The notes: generated by a model from the sequence alone, not told the origin. 64,000 bases of DNA from Actinia tenebrosa (GCF_009602425.1 NW_022258004.1:274457-338456), one strand, 5' to 3'. Positions 13,701-25,489 are shown, numbered from the stretch's first letter. Made by a program: numbers and translations.

Positions 13701-15430
13701 CAGTATTGTACAGATAAAAGCAGGTATAGTATAAATTCAATTAAGAAACCTTATCAATTTGGGACAGTTTTTTGATTGGTTACCCCCCAAAGACGCAAGG
13801 CATTATGGGGATGTGAAAGTAAAGAATACTTGATGGTATATTTTCATTCTTTCTATTAAGAGGTATATGAAACTGCCCTAACACGAGCAATGGTAGTTCA
13901 GGTTTTAGGGCAGATTCATATACATCCTATGGGGAGAAGTGAAAATATGTCATAACATTTTATGTACAGATGATAACCATCACCCCATCTTAATTTAATT
14001 TTTTGGGTGCATAGAAGTGAGGATCAAGGTCACGTGACCACCTTATCTGAAAAATTTTAATCCTAGAATCTTAAGCTCATGAAGTTATGCAGCCATGCCA
14101 ATTTTGGTAAGGAATGAGTAAGAAACGACAACATAAGAAAAATTAAATGGTTCTAGCCAGAAATGGCCTTTACCTCAGGAGTTAACATACTTGAGTATGG
14201 CTAAAGGCGACTTCAACCGTTATTACGACATTCTTTCGAAGCAGTAGTTAATACCGACGATATCGATCGGGAGGTTCGACTATTCTTTCAAAACGCCCTT
14301 CCTCATTCGCATAATGTTTTCTACTCCTAAAGCTTATACTCACAAATCTAAAAGATAATACTTTTCAAACTTTGNGTAATTACACTCAGATGATCACCAG
14401 AGTGAGGGTTTGCTGGGCAAGGTCTTAATGTTTGTAGAATATATAAATAGGAATATTGACAGCACATTAAAAAATTCTAATAAAAGTGCTATCATTCTGT
14501 TAATTAACTCACCATTTGTGTCCTCTTTGGCCGTATTCAAGCTAGTACTCATCTGTAGTCTTGAATTAGATCCAAAATGTGACATTCTTCAGATTTTAAG
14601 ATAACCTGTAACCTGGGAATAAAAATGACATCCATTTCTAAAGTGAACTTATTCTCAGTATACGTGAATAAAGAAAAGATGTAATTGTATANACCTATTT
14701 CATAAAACGTTGAACATTGAGTTAGATATGTATTTTTTTATTTTAGCCCTAGAAAACTTAAAAGCTCAAAAATTTCGTTTAGACTCAGATCGCCAATTTC
14801 AGATCTCCGATCAACAACATTTTTTTGAAACAGGTTTATACAATCTGCAAAAAAGCCGTCATTTTAATGAACACTAATCTGAGTAATAATGCTAATATAT
14901 TTTTCGCAATTTAGGTGAAGGGCAGACGAAAGGACAACTGCATTTTCCGAGAACATTTTGCTGAAAATGCGTTCACAGAATTTACTTCCGTCAACAAGAA
15001 TAATCTCTACATTGCTTTCAATCGCCGAGGACGCCAACGAGCGTGCAACAAGACAAGGAGTGGAATGAAAGCCGTGCAGTTTATAGAAAGACCTTTGAGA
15101 TTCCAATGGTTATACAAAGGGAGAAAAACCAGAAAGAATAAGAGGAATGGACAAATAGAACAAGGTTTTAGTAATCAAAGTCAAACGATCTGTATTACAG
15201 TGAAGAGTTGGCGAGAGTGGAGAAAATACCTGAAATGGCGTAAACAGCANAAAAAACTTAGGAGAAAACGAAAATCAAAATTACTTGCTGAAAGGAAAAA
15301 AGTGCGGGAAATGTCCACGGTGGTCCCGCCTATGATCCCGCGGGATTCCACTACTAATCCAAGAATAAGTCAAAGCATGTCAACGAGGTCATCAAGTTCT
15401 AACACTAGGATGTCAAGTACAAAGCAGTGA
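4702..15430 (+). CDS. FGF8/17/18-type fibroblast growth factor, five coding exons
   Basis: Secreted growth factor of the FGF family; known members bind FGF receptors with heparan sulfate and activate the Ras/ERK pathway. Join: 4702-4751, 4904-5012, 5177-5351, 8547-8650, 14915-15430, giving 954 nt and 317 residues, all junctions GT..AG and in phase. Residues 1-18 form a signal peptide (core NIAWLPLLVIL). The beta-trefoil core runs from about 81 to 206: VTQLYSRNSREHIRIL, then DGDKYAKIIIESDNFG, GRVRIRGAATNYYLCID, the FGF signature with C155, F157 and E159, and IAFNRRGR. LRFQWL at 207-212 matches the LRFEFL segment after the core in vertebrate FGF8. The tail from 213 to 317 is about 105 residues, strongly basic, then Ser/Thr-rich, and longer than in vertebrate FGF8. 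N191-K-T is a potential N-glycosylation site. Two N bases make one residue each uncertain (codons at 5255 and in exon 5). An ATTAAA at 15695-15700 may be the poly(A) signal. Family call very sure; subfamily call by eye. Confidence 0.93.
4904..5012 (+). CDS. FGF8-type gene, exon 2
   Basis: The acceptor is a good pyrimidine tract ending CTTTTCTCACTTAG; the donor is GATGAG|GTAAGA. The exon begins with the base that completes the split Ser codon 17 and ends in phase 0, exactly matching the start of exon 3. It encodes residues 17-53, a Ser/Arg-rich linker with no recognised domain, between signal peptide and core. Confidence 0.75.
5177..5351 (+). CDS. FGF8-type gene, exon 3 (start of beta-trefoil)
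   Basis: Acceptor TTGTTTTCAG, donor TACG|GTACGT. It encodes residues 54-111 and the first base of Ala112. The segment QLYSRNSREHIRIL..NRKIDAMGKDGD closely follows the FGF8 pattern QLYSRTSGKHVQVL..KRINAMAEDGD. The N at 5257 leaves codon AGN as Ser or Arg. Confidence 0.93.
5352..8546 (+). other. FGF8-type gene, intron 3
   Basis: An intron of 3195 bp. No repeat, RNA gene or open frame with coding character was recognised in it. Confidence 0.6.
8547..8650 (+). CDS. FGF8-type gene, exon 4
   Basis: Acceptor TTTTCTCAACAG, donor GCAAGG|GTAAGT. It encodes residues 112-146: KIIIESDNFGRVRIRGAAT, then NYYLCIDKRGQIRAR, the middle strands of the trefoil, matching [31 protein letters not shown] in vertebrate FGF8. 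It enters in phase 1 and leaves in phase 0, the usual FGF intron positions. Confidence 0.93.
12884..12955. repeat. Imperfect (AAT)n/(GAT)n microsatellite
   Basis: Interrupted runs of AATAAT with ATGATG units inside FGF intron 4. Confidence 0.8.
13424..13831. mobile_element. MITE with terminal inverted repeats of about 50 bp
   Basis: Left arm 13424-13474 and right arm 13777-13831 are reverse complements with few mismatches; both contain TTTGGGGGGTAACCA and its complement. The interior is about 300 bp and carries no transposase. It lies within FGF intron 4. Target duplications could not be read confidently. Confidence 0.65.
14915..15430 (+). CDS. FGF8-type gene, exon 5 (signature and basic tail)
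   Basis: The acceptor is TTTTCGCAATTTAG and the frame starts in phase 0 with Val147. It encodes KDNCIFREHFAEN, the FGF signature, then TEFTSVNKNNLYIAFNRRGR and FIERPLRFQWLY, followed by the long basic tail. Stop TGA at 15428-15430. The N at 15250 leaves codon CAN as His or Gln. Confidence 0.93.
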   Translation: MKGRRKDNCIFREHFAENAFTEFTSVNKNNLYIAFNRRGRQRACNKTRSGMKAVQFIERPLRFQWLYKGRKTRKNKRNGQIEQGFSNQSQTICITVKSWREWRKYLKWRKQXKKLRRKRKSKLLAERKKVREMSTVVPPMIPRDSTTNPRISQSMSTRSSSSNTRMSSTKQ

Positions 15431-15694
15431 AGGTTTTCTCGGATTTGTTTTTTTCTTCTACACCAAATGGTATTTATTTCAACGCGTATGCTGAGCTGAC
15501 GTAATATGACAACCACTTTAGATGCTAAGTAGTTTGCTGCGTGTCTGCACATCTTTGGACCGCATCTTGGGACTTGGCAAGTGGTCGCGACTTGTGGTTC
15601 GCCTTGCTCTACAAAACAGTTCCGAAGGAAATTCAAATGGAACTGTGGTTTGAGAAAAAGATCTTTTCTACATGTTCCAAACAAGACTGCTCCG

Positions 15695-15700
15695 ATTAAA
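15695..15700 (+). promoter_or_regulatory. Possible FGF poly(A) signal ATTAAA
   Basis: A variant hexamer 265 nt after the FGF stop. No AATAAA is seen closer. Confidence 0.3.
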
Positions 15701-16689
15701 TTCTACTTCTTAGGCAAAGCCAATTTTTGAGTCCAATATTATGCTCAACAGTCGCTAAAGACATTAAACACCTTTTCAGGAGCATACCACAGCTGGCTTC
15801 TACGCTTCTTTTAACGAACTGATGCTTCATACAACTTTGTTTCGATGGTGTTATATCCTTGTATAAGCGTGATATTTAAAAACATTATTTTGCTCCTTTC
15901 TGGCAGTATTATTTTGAACTTTTTCTGTACGCTGTAGACTTGAAAACCTCTTATCATCAGAGCAGATCAACTGTGGTCAACTGCATTACGGAAGAAATGT
16001 CTATTGCTTATGAGCGTTCCTAAAGGCAGGAAACCGGTGCCCGTCATGTGCTATCGACCAATGAGAAGGAACTTTATGTTTGATAGTCCATATGGTTTGT
16101 TTATGTAAGCCATATTACGGATTATAAGCGGTTTATTTATGTTAATTTTGTATTTAAGAGTCGTTAATTTCTATCAGGGAAACCGTTATTTTGAGGTAGG
16201 TTCGGAGAGTAAATCTAGGATTTGGCCTCGTTTTTAATACGACTAAGAGCTTATGAGGGAGGGGAGGGTAAGGTTGGACTACCGTTTGATTCCAAATTTA
16301 TGTAAAAATAATGATTTGCTTAAATGAACAAAATGCTAAAATTTCTAAAATTTCTTCGAAATAGCTGAAATATGAAATTAATTTTCTATTTTCTATACTT
16401 GGAATCGAATTGTCTAATCTTGCATCATGCTCGCACTAATATTTTTATGAAGTTTAAAGTTTCAAAAGATATGAAAACTATCATTGAATTGCCTAACGGC
16501 ACTGTAAATACACATATAACGAATCGAGCTATCATATATATTTCGAATGGTGAAAGATATATGAATCTGACTCATGTAAGCAAATGTTTGCAGAGACTGG
16601 TCTTTAAATTATTAGTGAAAAGTAAGTGAACGAGTGCGCAATATGTTTATGGCGCGTAGTGTCTTGATGATAGTGAGTTTAGAATAATA
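15701..16689. other. Intergenic, nothing firm
   Basis: A short AT-rich open frame at 16372-16629 (+) has no convincing acceptor and is not annotated as a gene. Confidence 0.4.
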
Positions 16690-17010
16690 TTTGCGCAAAG
16701 TTTTTAAAAAAGATCTGCAGCGTTGTGCACAAGTAATGTGCACTGTTGTGAGTTGAGCGTTAGTTTTAAGGAAAGATCTGCAACGTTGCGCTCAAGTAAT
16801 ACGCACTGTTGTGAGTTGCGCGCAAGTTTTAAGGAAATATTTGCAACGTTGCGCTCAAGTAATACGCACTGCTGTGAGTTGCGCGCAAGTTTTAAGGAAA
16901 TATTTGCAACGTTGCGCGCAAGTAATGTGCACTGTTGTGAGTTGAGTGCAAGTTTTAAGGAAAGATCTGCAACGTTGCGCACAAGTGATTTGCACTGTCT
17001 TGCGTTGCAC
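16690..17010. repeat. 63-bp minisatellite, about 4.8 copies
   Basis: Unit starts are near 16711, 16774, 16837, 16900 and 16963. Each unit holds GCAACGTTGCGC and GTTTTAAGGAAA. The period is a multiple of three, so several frames stay open on both strands; no start context or splice sites support translation. Confidence 0.85.
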
Positions 17011-17693
17011 ACAAATGAAATAATTTGATGCGCGCGAACAAATCAATTGCTGCAAATTGCGCGCAAGTACTCTGATAGGCGCGCGATATATTAGCGCACT
17101 TACACACGAATTTGCTTGGAGATTCAATGATAGAAAATTAGGCTACAAGTGCATGGACATGATTTAAAACTAACTTAGGCCAACATCATATCCACAAACT
17201 GTCACCTACTGTGCACATTATTTTCAGATCATCTTTTTTACACGTTTGCTTCACGAAGTCAGCTTCTTTTATATACCAAATTACTCCGTATAAATATCAT
17301 ATTATTTTTGTTCGTCTACTGTTATGGTTGAAGATCGTGCATCATACTGATGTAGAAGTATTAACGTTTTTGATACGAGGGCGTGATGTCCAGTATCAAA
17401 CTACAGAAATATTCGAACACTATACCCTAAAGCAGGTGTACATTTATTAAATTTATAGTACGAAATGTTAGCATTTTATATCGATATTTCTGCATACTGA
17501 TTGATTTGTGAAAAGATAGAGAGTACCTAAAAAGCTAAGCTTAATCACTAAGGTTTAAAGTTATTAAGTTAATTGACTTTTAAAGTTGATAAATCGATAA
17601 ATTTATTGAAATAGTATTTTTGATACAGATAGAAGAAGTGACATGATAAGCTAAAAATGTTTATGAAAAGGTTAAGAACTAAAGGGAAATTTT

Positions 17694-17824
17694 TTTCCCA
17701 TTTCAGACCACATGTCATTCCCTTGAGTATCATTTCTTTGTTTAGCAGTTGCGCATGAGAAGATGCATGGTTGCGTCTCAAACAAAGAATGTTATTCTCA
17801 AGGTTCGTGGTCTGAAATGGGAAA
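17694..17824. repeat. Palindromic element, copy A
   Basis: The left arm (CCCATTTCAGACCAC...) and the right arm (...GTGGTCTGAAATGGG) form a hairpin with arms of about 45 bp and a short loop. The left half resembles that of the element at 18320, so both belong to one family. Confidence 0.6.
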
Positions 17825-18319
17825 ACATTACGCCCTAGGTAAAGAGGTACATTCTTCTTTAGAGTTCAAAGCGTTTGAAATACTTACAGTTCATGTCTTT
17901 TTCTGGGTCATTTTCTACTCCACTTCGTTCCTGTAAAATGTAAAATTAAAACTGTTATTTAGTGGGTACATACAGTGTTTTATATTACAGAATTAGCTTA
18001 ATCTTGTAAAATTATTATCATTTCAAAATTCATATAAGGGGATAAATAAATAAAGAGCCTGGGAGCCTAGTTTGGTTAAGGTGACAGTACTTAGTTGCGC
18101 ATTTATAGAGAATACGCCGAGTGCGCAGCAAGGCTAGAGACCTTGAATGAAGGACAGGCTTCCCTTGGCTTTGGGGGTTTGCTTTGCAACGCTGGTTAGA
18201 AAAAAACGCGCCAAAGATGAAAATAAATTTATTTACTGAATCTACTAGTGTGCGTCATTGATTTTGTGGTGTGTTTTAGCTTAAGCGATCAAGAAGTAGA
18301 CCTCTTGAGCTTTGGCCTT

Positions 18320-18470
18320 ATGTTTTGCCATTTCAAATCACATGTCATTCCCTAAAGTATCATTTCTTTGTTTACCGATTGCACATGATAAAACACAGAA
18401 ATATAGATACAACTAAAATAAAGAATTTTATTCTCAAGAGAATGACAAGTGATTTGAAAAGGCAAAACAT
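18320..18470. repeat. Palindromic element, copy B
   Basis: The ends ATGTTTTGCC and GGCAAAACAT are inverted repeats continuing inward for about 30 bp. It shares CACATGTCATTCCCT and TATCATTTCTTTGTTT with the copy at 17694. Confidence 0.6.
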
Positions 18471-20340
18471 CATGCACAAGCGGTTAGAGGTCTATCGTGG
18501 TTTGTAAACTGTAAATGCTTTAAGAATGAAAATCCCATAGTAGAGTTTTGGAGGTCGAGGGGTTGGGCTGGTGTACCTAGCGAACGTAGCAAGAGGTGAT
18601 TCGAGAATGTACTGTCATTACACTATCTCTTCAGCTCATTCAGTGTCTGTCCAGCTTATAGTACGTATGCGCGCACACTTGTTTGTGTGTGACTGTCCAT
18701 TGAGAACTATGGGCAGCGCTTGAGTAAGACAAGAAAAAGTTAAGAAAAGAAAGAGAAAAAAGGACAGGCCAGAGTAAAAATGCATATGAAAGCCCACTAT
18801 ACAAGTACAATTGTACAGTGGAATTGATATCAAATTTACTAACTGAGCTAAGATTAGAGTTAACAGGCCCGTTTCTCTTACTATGCTCATGTGCGCAAAT
18901 GCAAGCAAGTGTGTGTCGGTACTAAGATAGAGCTATCTATAGGAAGTGAAAGACCATTTCGAGTTATCAATGTAATTGAATAGATGTACGATAAAGTATG
19001 CGACGCAGGATAGCAAAGATAGCACGTAAGTACCTGATCAAACAGGTTTTCAACTATTATTTGAAATGACAAAATACAGCTAAGCACATAGTTAGGAATA
19101 TGTTTGGGTTTCCTGTGGTGTTTCTACTGGGGCAAAAGAAAATAGAAAGTATTGGGATTCCTGTGTCACTTTGTAGCACACAGGAAACCTAGAAGATAGT
19201 TAGCATTCCTAATCTTTCAAAGTGGGTCAACCTGTACAAGTTATGGCCGAACCTTTGCTAAGCGACCAGCCTTAAGATGGTCGCCTATAGGTAGTGGTCG
19301 ATTCAGAAAAGAATGAGTCGATATAATTGTAACTAATAAAAGATGTGTAAAGAAAGAAAATTATTAAAGTAATCCAAAAGGTTTATAGGCATATGTATTG
19401 CACAGTCCATCTGCGCAAGTTATGATCACTAATTATTTGGGCGAATTCCAACATCGTAGTGAAAAACCACGACACAGAGCACGACATGGTCAAGGCTTCC
19501 AAACACATGAGCTGTAAACACTTTGCGCTCTTGACATTTACGTGACGTGCGGCACAGATGTTCTAGTGAAGCACTTTGATGAACTCAGTATCTTCGTAAA
19601 AATAGAACACATAGGGTCCTAAGAAACCCGGAATAATATTTTTCACTCCCCGTAAGAGGCTCTTCCGTGAGACATCGCTTCAAACGCAATACCACTACGA
19701 TAATTCTTTACCACACACAACACTTAACTCACATATTGAATTTTATGGAGGGAGGAAAATGATTAAATACCTTATTTAAATTGTACTGTGATTTCAGTAA
19801 ACATTATTAAGGTATTTATTACCTGTAGTGAAATATAGTGAAAAGCACAAATATACGTGTTCGTGACAGACCGTGAGACACACGATACATGTCTAAGTTA
19901 CAGCATGTCAATGTTCATTAGCTATAACAAATAACGCTGAGACAGCTTTCAATTCTCGAAACTAATCGTGATGTTGATTACAAAAGACCAAAGGTAATTA
20001 GTCAAGTCAATAAGAATAGTACGGAAACAAAAGCACTTGTCGGGCTTCCTGTGCAGTTTTGCTCACTGAGATGCTCACGTACTGTGATAAACTAAGGACT
20101 CGTCCTTGGTTGTAGATAAAGGTCTGTCGTAACCATTTTACATTAACCTTCGACAACACACACTCACTTCGTACAATTTTTAATTCATCACTTTCAAAAT
20201 AATAANAAAGTTTGACTTCGAAATAAGAGGTCTAAATATAAATATAATCAACTGAGAATGAAGGCTGTCAAAAAATGATTTGATTTATAGTGACAGGCTT
20301 TATTCATTTAATGTTTTCATTGTCAAATTAATCTTTTACT
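18471..20340. other. Intergenic with one weak inverted repeat
   Basis: Around 19091-19215 GTTTCCTGTGGTG and CACACAGGAAACC face each other, possibly a degraded palindrome. No gene is recognised. Confidence 0.4.
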
Positions 20341-20347
20341 TTCGACT

Positions 20348-20640
20348 TCACTGATAATTTCCAAATATCAATTCTTCAATTAATTCCCTTTCACGCTTTT
20401 CAGCTCTAAATTTGAAAATATTAAAATAATGGGATACCACACGGATCCATTTTCGCACCAGTTTAATCGATTTTTTGCTGATTACTGAGTCGAATGCCAA
20501 TCCTTCATCTAACTCCCTTTTTCTATCAAGGTATTCGGGTCCCGTTCGATTGTTCATTCTATAATTTACTACCCTGACAATTTGTAAATGATGAGGTGCC
20601 ACACAGATCTATTTTAGGACCACTTTCTACAATTTTTTTA
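20348..20640 (-). repeat. Possible LINE 3'-tail remnant, duplicated
   Basis: Read on the minus strand, two related segments about 140 bp apart each encode a KxD(P/L)CG motif (KIDLCGTSSF and KMDPCGIPLF) in a broken frame. This KxDPCGTP-type motif is one I associate with the end of non-LTR retrotransposon reverse-transcriptase proteins in marine invertebrates. The fragments are too short and decayed to assign a clade. Confidence 0.3.
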
Positions 20641-23404
20641 ATTACACGACCAGAGGGAGATTCCTGGTGTGAGAGTTTATTAAGAAAAAATAATTAGAGG
20701 GAGTCAATCTAGCATACATCCTTATTTTGACTTTGATATAATTTGAAAAGAATGTATAATTTCATTTGCGTGCCTTGACTGATCAAACAGAAACGCGGCG
20801 AATCCAAGAAAATTATAAATTGTTTATCGAATATAATGTACATTAAGAAGCAAAGTCTATCTATTCAATCTACCAAAGATACTGTCATAACTAATGTTTC
20901 CAAGCGAAGATTTAGAAACCTAGATCATTGTTGTTATTTATGTTATGAAAAATAATCATTATTGATATCAACCCGGCAGTATTGATCTCATTGTTGACAA
21001 ACGAAGAAAGGTGGGCTTTCGAATGTTACGTTACGTTGTCATAAAATTATTTATCAAGGACTGAAGCAGCTTTATAAAATGATGATGAAGCTGTTTCCTG
21101 TTATGCTTGTCGTGACGTGTTTAATATCGACCAGACCCAAATAGCGGTATAAGCATGCGCAGACCAGAAAGCTTTACTTTGACCGAAAAACAAGAACTGG
21201 AGCATGCGCATTAGCAGCCCTGACTGATTCATACAAACATAGTGGCCCAAGTTTCGTATTTTTTGGAGGAATTTGGAATAAATAGCTAGCGAAACACCGA
21301 CTCGTAGACAAAGGATTATAGTATTACTGAGTAAACCTTCGACTAATATCAAACTTATTGAACCGCTGTTTTTTGCCTCATTTCAGCTAAGCTTCTTAGC
21401 AGTGTCAGTTCAAAGTAAGAAACGTGTGAGGTAACTGAGTAGCTTTTTTAGAATCGCCAAGGAGAATGAACAGTGTGCAAGTCTGTTTGATCATTGATTA
21501 TCCTTTCATTCTGATACGAACACCTCTGAATTCAATCTTCTCGTGAATAAATCATTACAAAATGGGCCACAATGACAAACGAGATCTGGATCCTAAGATC
21601 TCAATTCAAAACGGTGATCCGGCGCCGCTTTGTCCGGTGAATTAGCTGACCAAGTGATAGAAAAGCGTTCAGTGAATAAAAAGCCGGATGCATGGCAAAC
21701 CAGTCAGAGATTATTACCGTTGGCACTTCCTTGACGCGGCCTCAATCAATTCTATTTAGGCTTCGCGCTCAGTGTTCTTTAGGATGAGGTTTGCTATACT
21801 ACTTCCTGGATGCATGGTTAAGCATTCAGAGTTGTTTGTCTGGTTGTACTTCCTCGATACGTCAAACATTTCTGCTTGGTTTTTGTTTTGTCATCAGAAT
21901 GGGGCGCTGATGCCGCAAGGCTTTATCTTCTGCCCACATCGAAAACACCACATCATTTTGTAAGGTAGCTAACATGTAAGCATATTCAGCGTCCATATAG
22001 ATAAAAACACATTAGGAGGGTAATATTAGCTCTTGTATTCAACCTGAAAAGTGTCTATCAGTCTTGACGTTAATTACAGTTGGTTACCTAATTACACGCC
22101 TTACCCCACTCCTCCTTGGGGGGTGGGGTTGGAGGGGTGGGGGGATTCGACGTTATGAATTGTTTGACATTTACCAAACATAGAGTAAAACTCAACTAAA
22201 ACGAATCCAGTGCACATGCAATACTAAAAACTGCCCAAAATCGTAAGATTTCTCCATGGTTTTCAAGGCATTGTATGTCTGATAATATTCCGTGATTTTG
22301 GGTACAAGATGATATCTGTAATGACAGGAACAACTCCATGCTGTCGGATATCGGTCTATCCTTTCAATTTCCTTTCATTTCCTGGATCAATGCACCAAAT
22401 CATGATAATGAAAAAAACAGCAACCACGGATAAGTCAATAAAGAATTCAGGGTTTATGGTTGATACTTAAGATAACAAGTGAGGAATGCAATTTAGGAAC
22501 ACAGTCGATCACGAAAAAAAATCTTTCACGGAAACGCCAGTTCATTGCACCAAGGCCAAGACCATACCTCCAGCTAAGTGCATGAATAATCGGCCACGCT
22601 CTATTAATTTAATAATAATCTAATAAAAGATAAATAAAATAAGACCGTTTTCTATATTACATCAAAGAAACTTGTTCACTTTCGTAAGAAAATATTTTTT
22701 TTTACTACTGGTTTTCACCTACGTCATCTTTCATTTCAAATGGCGTAATTTCACATTATGATGAATAAAAAAATTTTGTAAAGCGGTCAAATCTACATAA
22801 ACTGGTCAATAGTGTAGGGGATCTCGTCGCGAAAATATAGGTCAGCAAACGCCGACACGATTTTGTGGTAAAAATGCATGGAACGGCCATGTTTATGTGC
22901 AACGCGGACGAAACGTCAAAGGTTTAAGATGATGGGATATTCAATATTTTTGGTTACATTTCACTGACGTTTATTTGGAATACAGATTTTAACGTGCCTA
23001 AGTTCGTCTAGTCCTTAACTGCGCATGACCACAAATATTGTTCCCATAGTTCTTGAATAAGACTGTTAAGACTTGATCTTCATACTATTATCTGTCGTTT
23101 TGCGAAGAAATTTCATCAGGTTGGTACAGGAACCACACGAGGAAAAAGAAACATTCACAATTAAAGAATATTTCCAATTTTTTCATCGGCCTTATGTTTT
23201 GTGAATGTTTGGGCGAACAAAGGAACAAATATAATGTCGGTAATTATCTTGTATGAATGATAAGTGAACGAGCGATATTACGAGGACGATACATAGAACA
23301 TGTATAAACTATAACCATATAGATGATTCACACGTTGTAGTCACACTGGACGCTGAAAATGCTGTGTAGCCACAGCCTTACCAGGATCAGTATTTGTAGT
23401 TGGG
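20641..23404. other. Intergenic, nothing recognised
   Basis: Apart from a G-rich patch near 22100-22145, no repeat or gene is supported. Confidence 0.4.
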
Positions 23405-23472
23405 ATACCTGTGGTTCTTTTTTTTTTTAATTTTATTATTATTATTATTATCATAATAATACCTGTGGTTCT
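23405..23472 (-). mobile_element. Tiny poly(A)-type retroposon insertion with 14-bp TSD
   Basis: ATACCTGTGGTTCT occurs at 23405-23418 and again at 23459-23472. The 40 bp between is an oligo-T run followed by TTA repeats, i.e. an A-tail on the minus strand. This is what an extremely 5'-truncated LINE or SINE insertion leaves. Confidence 0.6.
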
Positions 23473-24159
23473 AAAGTTACTGATTGACAGTGAATACAGT
23501 AGAAAAAATTTACTGATAAATTTATTACAGGTTCTTAAAACTCCTTTTTTTTTTTAACTCAATGGAATATTATTGACTAGAATTGGAGACTGGCAACTGT
23601 TTAGGGTCCTAGTTTTTGTTCAGTCGAGGTACGGTCTAGTGGTTTAAGAAGCTATTATTTGAGTATCATTGGAGAGACAATATGTTTTTCCCGCTGTCCC
23701 TCATGGCATGTCTAACACGAAAACCATAAGGACATTGTGCTATTTTGGAGTTTATGCGAGTGCATGCGGAAAACCCTTCGATATTAGCCCGTCTGCATGG
23801 AACATGGTGAAATTCCCACCCGTTTCGCGCTTGATGTATTCAACCTGCTTATGAAACACCGACTACACATTACATTTGCTTAAACTATAGCTAGTCTTAG
23901 TTGTTCTGTCTTAAACTTAACATAATTGCTTGGTCGATTTTATAGATTTGGGGCATTGCATGGTATTTTATTGTACTGTTTTGTTTTGCTCACTGCATAT
24001 CGCGTTGTTCTCACAAGGCTGTTTTGACTCATCCATACTATCTAGTATGTAACCAACAAACACAAGGAAAACGATAGATCAGCTAACTGTCGCAAGCTAT
24101 AAACACTATACTATATTATATGTCACTATACTATATTTCGTGCTCTCTCGTAAGCTCAC

Positions 24160-24970
24160 AGTTCTGACAATGAATCATCACTTTCCATGCTTGGACGATT
24201 TTTCTATTCTGGTACCACCAAAGTACAACCCTGACGATNATCAAAACATTATCTCTATAAATCATCACTTGCAATGCTTGGTCGATCGAGCAGGTTCGAT
24301 CTGCTGTTTCTATCCTGGTACAGCCAAAGGCAAAAAAGGAACTGCTTAGCTGCTGGCTATCATTGATTACAGCAAACTACATTGCTCGCTCTCTTGTATT
24401 TCCATGTATTAACATGTGATTTGAGTGTTGTATGTTGTAAATATAGAATGTAGTGTTAGTGCGTGTGGAGGGAACCTCACAGAAGAGCCCCGTACGGGGA
24501 GTGGTGGTTGTAAAATATGTTGTTGTTGTTGTTTTTTTACCTGATCAATACTTCATCCCTATAATCATCACTTTCGATGCTTAGTCAGTGTTATATAGTA
24601 CCACCAAAAGCAAGGAAGCAACTGCTTAGCTAATGTCTATGTTTTAAGTTATTATGACTGAAAGCTATAACGAAAGCTATTACAGCATTATATATAACGA
24701 GCTATTACAGCATACTACATTATTCGCTCTCTTGTTTGCTTGAACAAGCTTGTAATTACTCATAATTACGTCCACTCGTAACACTCGTTAGACTGTTTCT
24801 ATTCTGGTACTACAGGGCGGCTCACAGTAACCACTCCTACTTGTCACATGGAATCTTTCCACGTTTCCTGCCCTTGTATGTTCACAATGAATCATGTCTA
24901 ACATATAATCATCACATGTAGTGCTTGTAAAGTGTTACTATTCTTGTAATGCAGATTAAACAGTACAACG
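24160..24970. repeat. Degenerate repeat cluster
   Basis: AATCATCAC followed by a near-match to ATGCTTGG recurs at about 24172, 24261, 24561 and 24901, with related pieces such as GGAACTGCTTAGCT between. Copies are diverged and unevenly spaced. Confidence 0.55.
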
Positions 24971-25102
24971 AAACCAATTTCCACGTCGATGATGACTCAA
25001 CAACCTAATAATTATTGACCAACAGTTACTTGTAACGTTTGTACTCTATTACTAAGTCAGTATCAAGCTACTATCACGCTACGTTCTCTGCTCTCGTATA
25101 TA

Positions 25103-25489
25103 CAGTCAATTCAAAAAAGGTTGTCGTCGACCAACTCAAGCCTACGCGACTGGACCGAAAGGAACTCTGGGCAGCAATCATTGAAGCCGAGTTGACTCCA
25201 TAATTTTTTCTGACTAGTTATGCCTGGTTTACAGCACGAACCTTCGTAGGCGAGCGGCAAGTGTTGGAGGACGTTTTTTTAATGCCTTCATATTTTCGAA
25301 ATTGTGAACTGAATCATAACTATTTTGTTTTTCTTTCCCCAAACCTAAAGACATGCATTTGATGGACTGTTTCTCGCCTAGCGGGAACAAATATTTAACC
25401 ACTTCAATGCCGGATTTTTACCCATATTCCTTTCGGTCCAGTCGAGTAGGCTTGAGCTGTTCGACGACAACTTTTTTTAAAATTGACTG
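25103..25489. mobile_element. Tc1/mariner-like MITE
   Basis: Ends CAGTCAATT and AATTGACTG, with inverted arms of about 60 bp (25103-25165 and 25428-25489), flanked on both sides by TA. CAGT termini plus a TA target match Tc1/mariner non-autonomous elements. No transposase inside. Confidence 0.7.

Larger units (their letters stand above)
8651..14914 (+). other. FGF8-type gene, intron 4
   Basis: An intron of 6264 bp. It holds an AT-rich trinucleotide tract at 12884-12955 and an inverted-repeat element at 13424-13831. The remainder shows nothing recognisable. Confidence 0.6.

Noticed and set aside
15370-15684. 104-aa open frame on the minus strand
   Set aside because: Overlaps the end of the FGF coding exon and its 3' region; no start context or motif.
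16372-16629. 85-aa AT-rich open frame
   Set aside because: Composition follows base bias; no acceptor, no motif.
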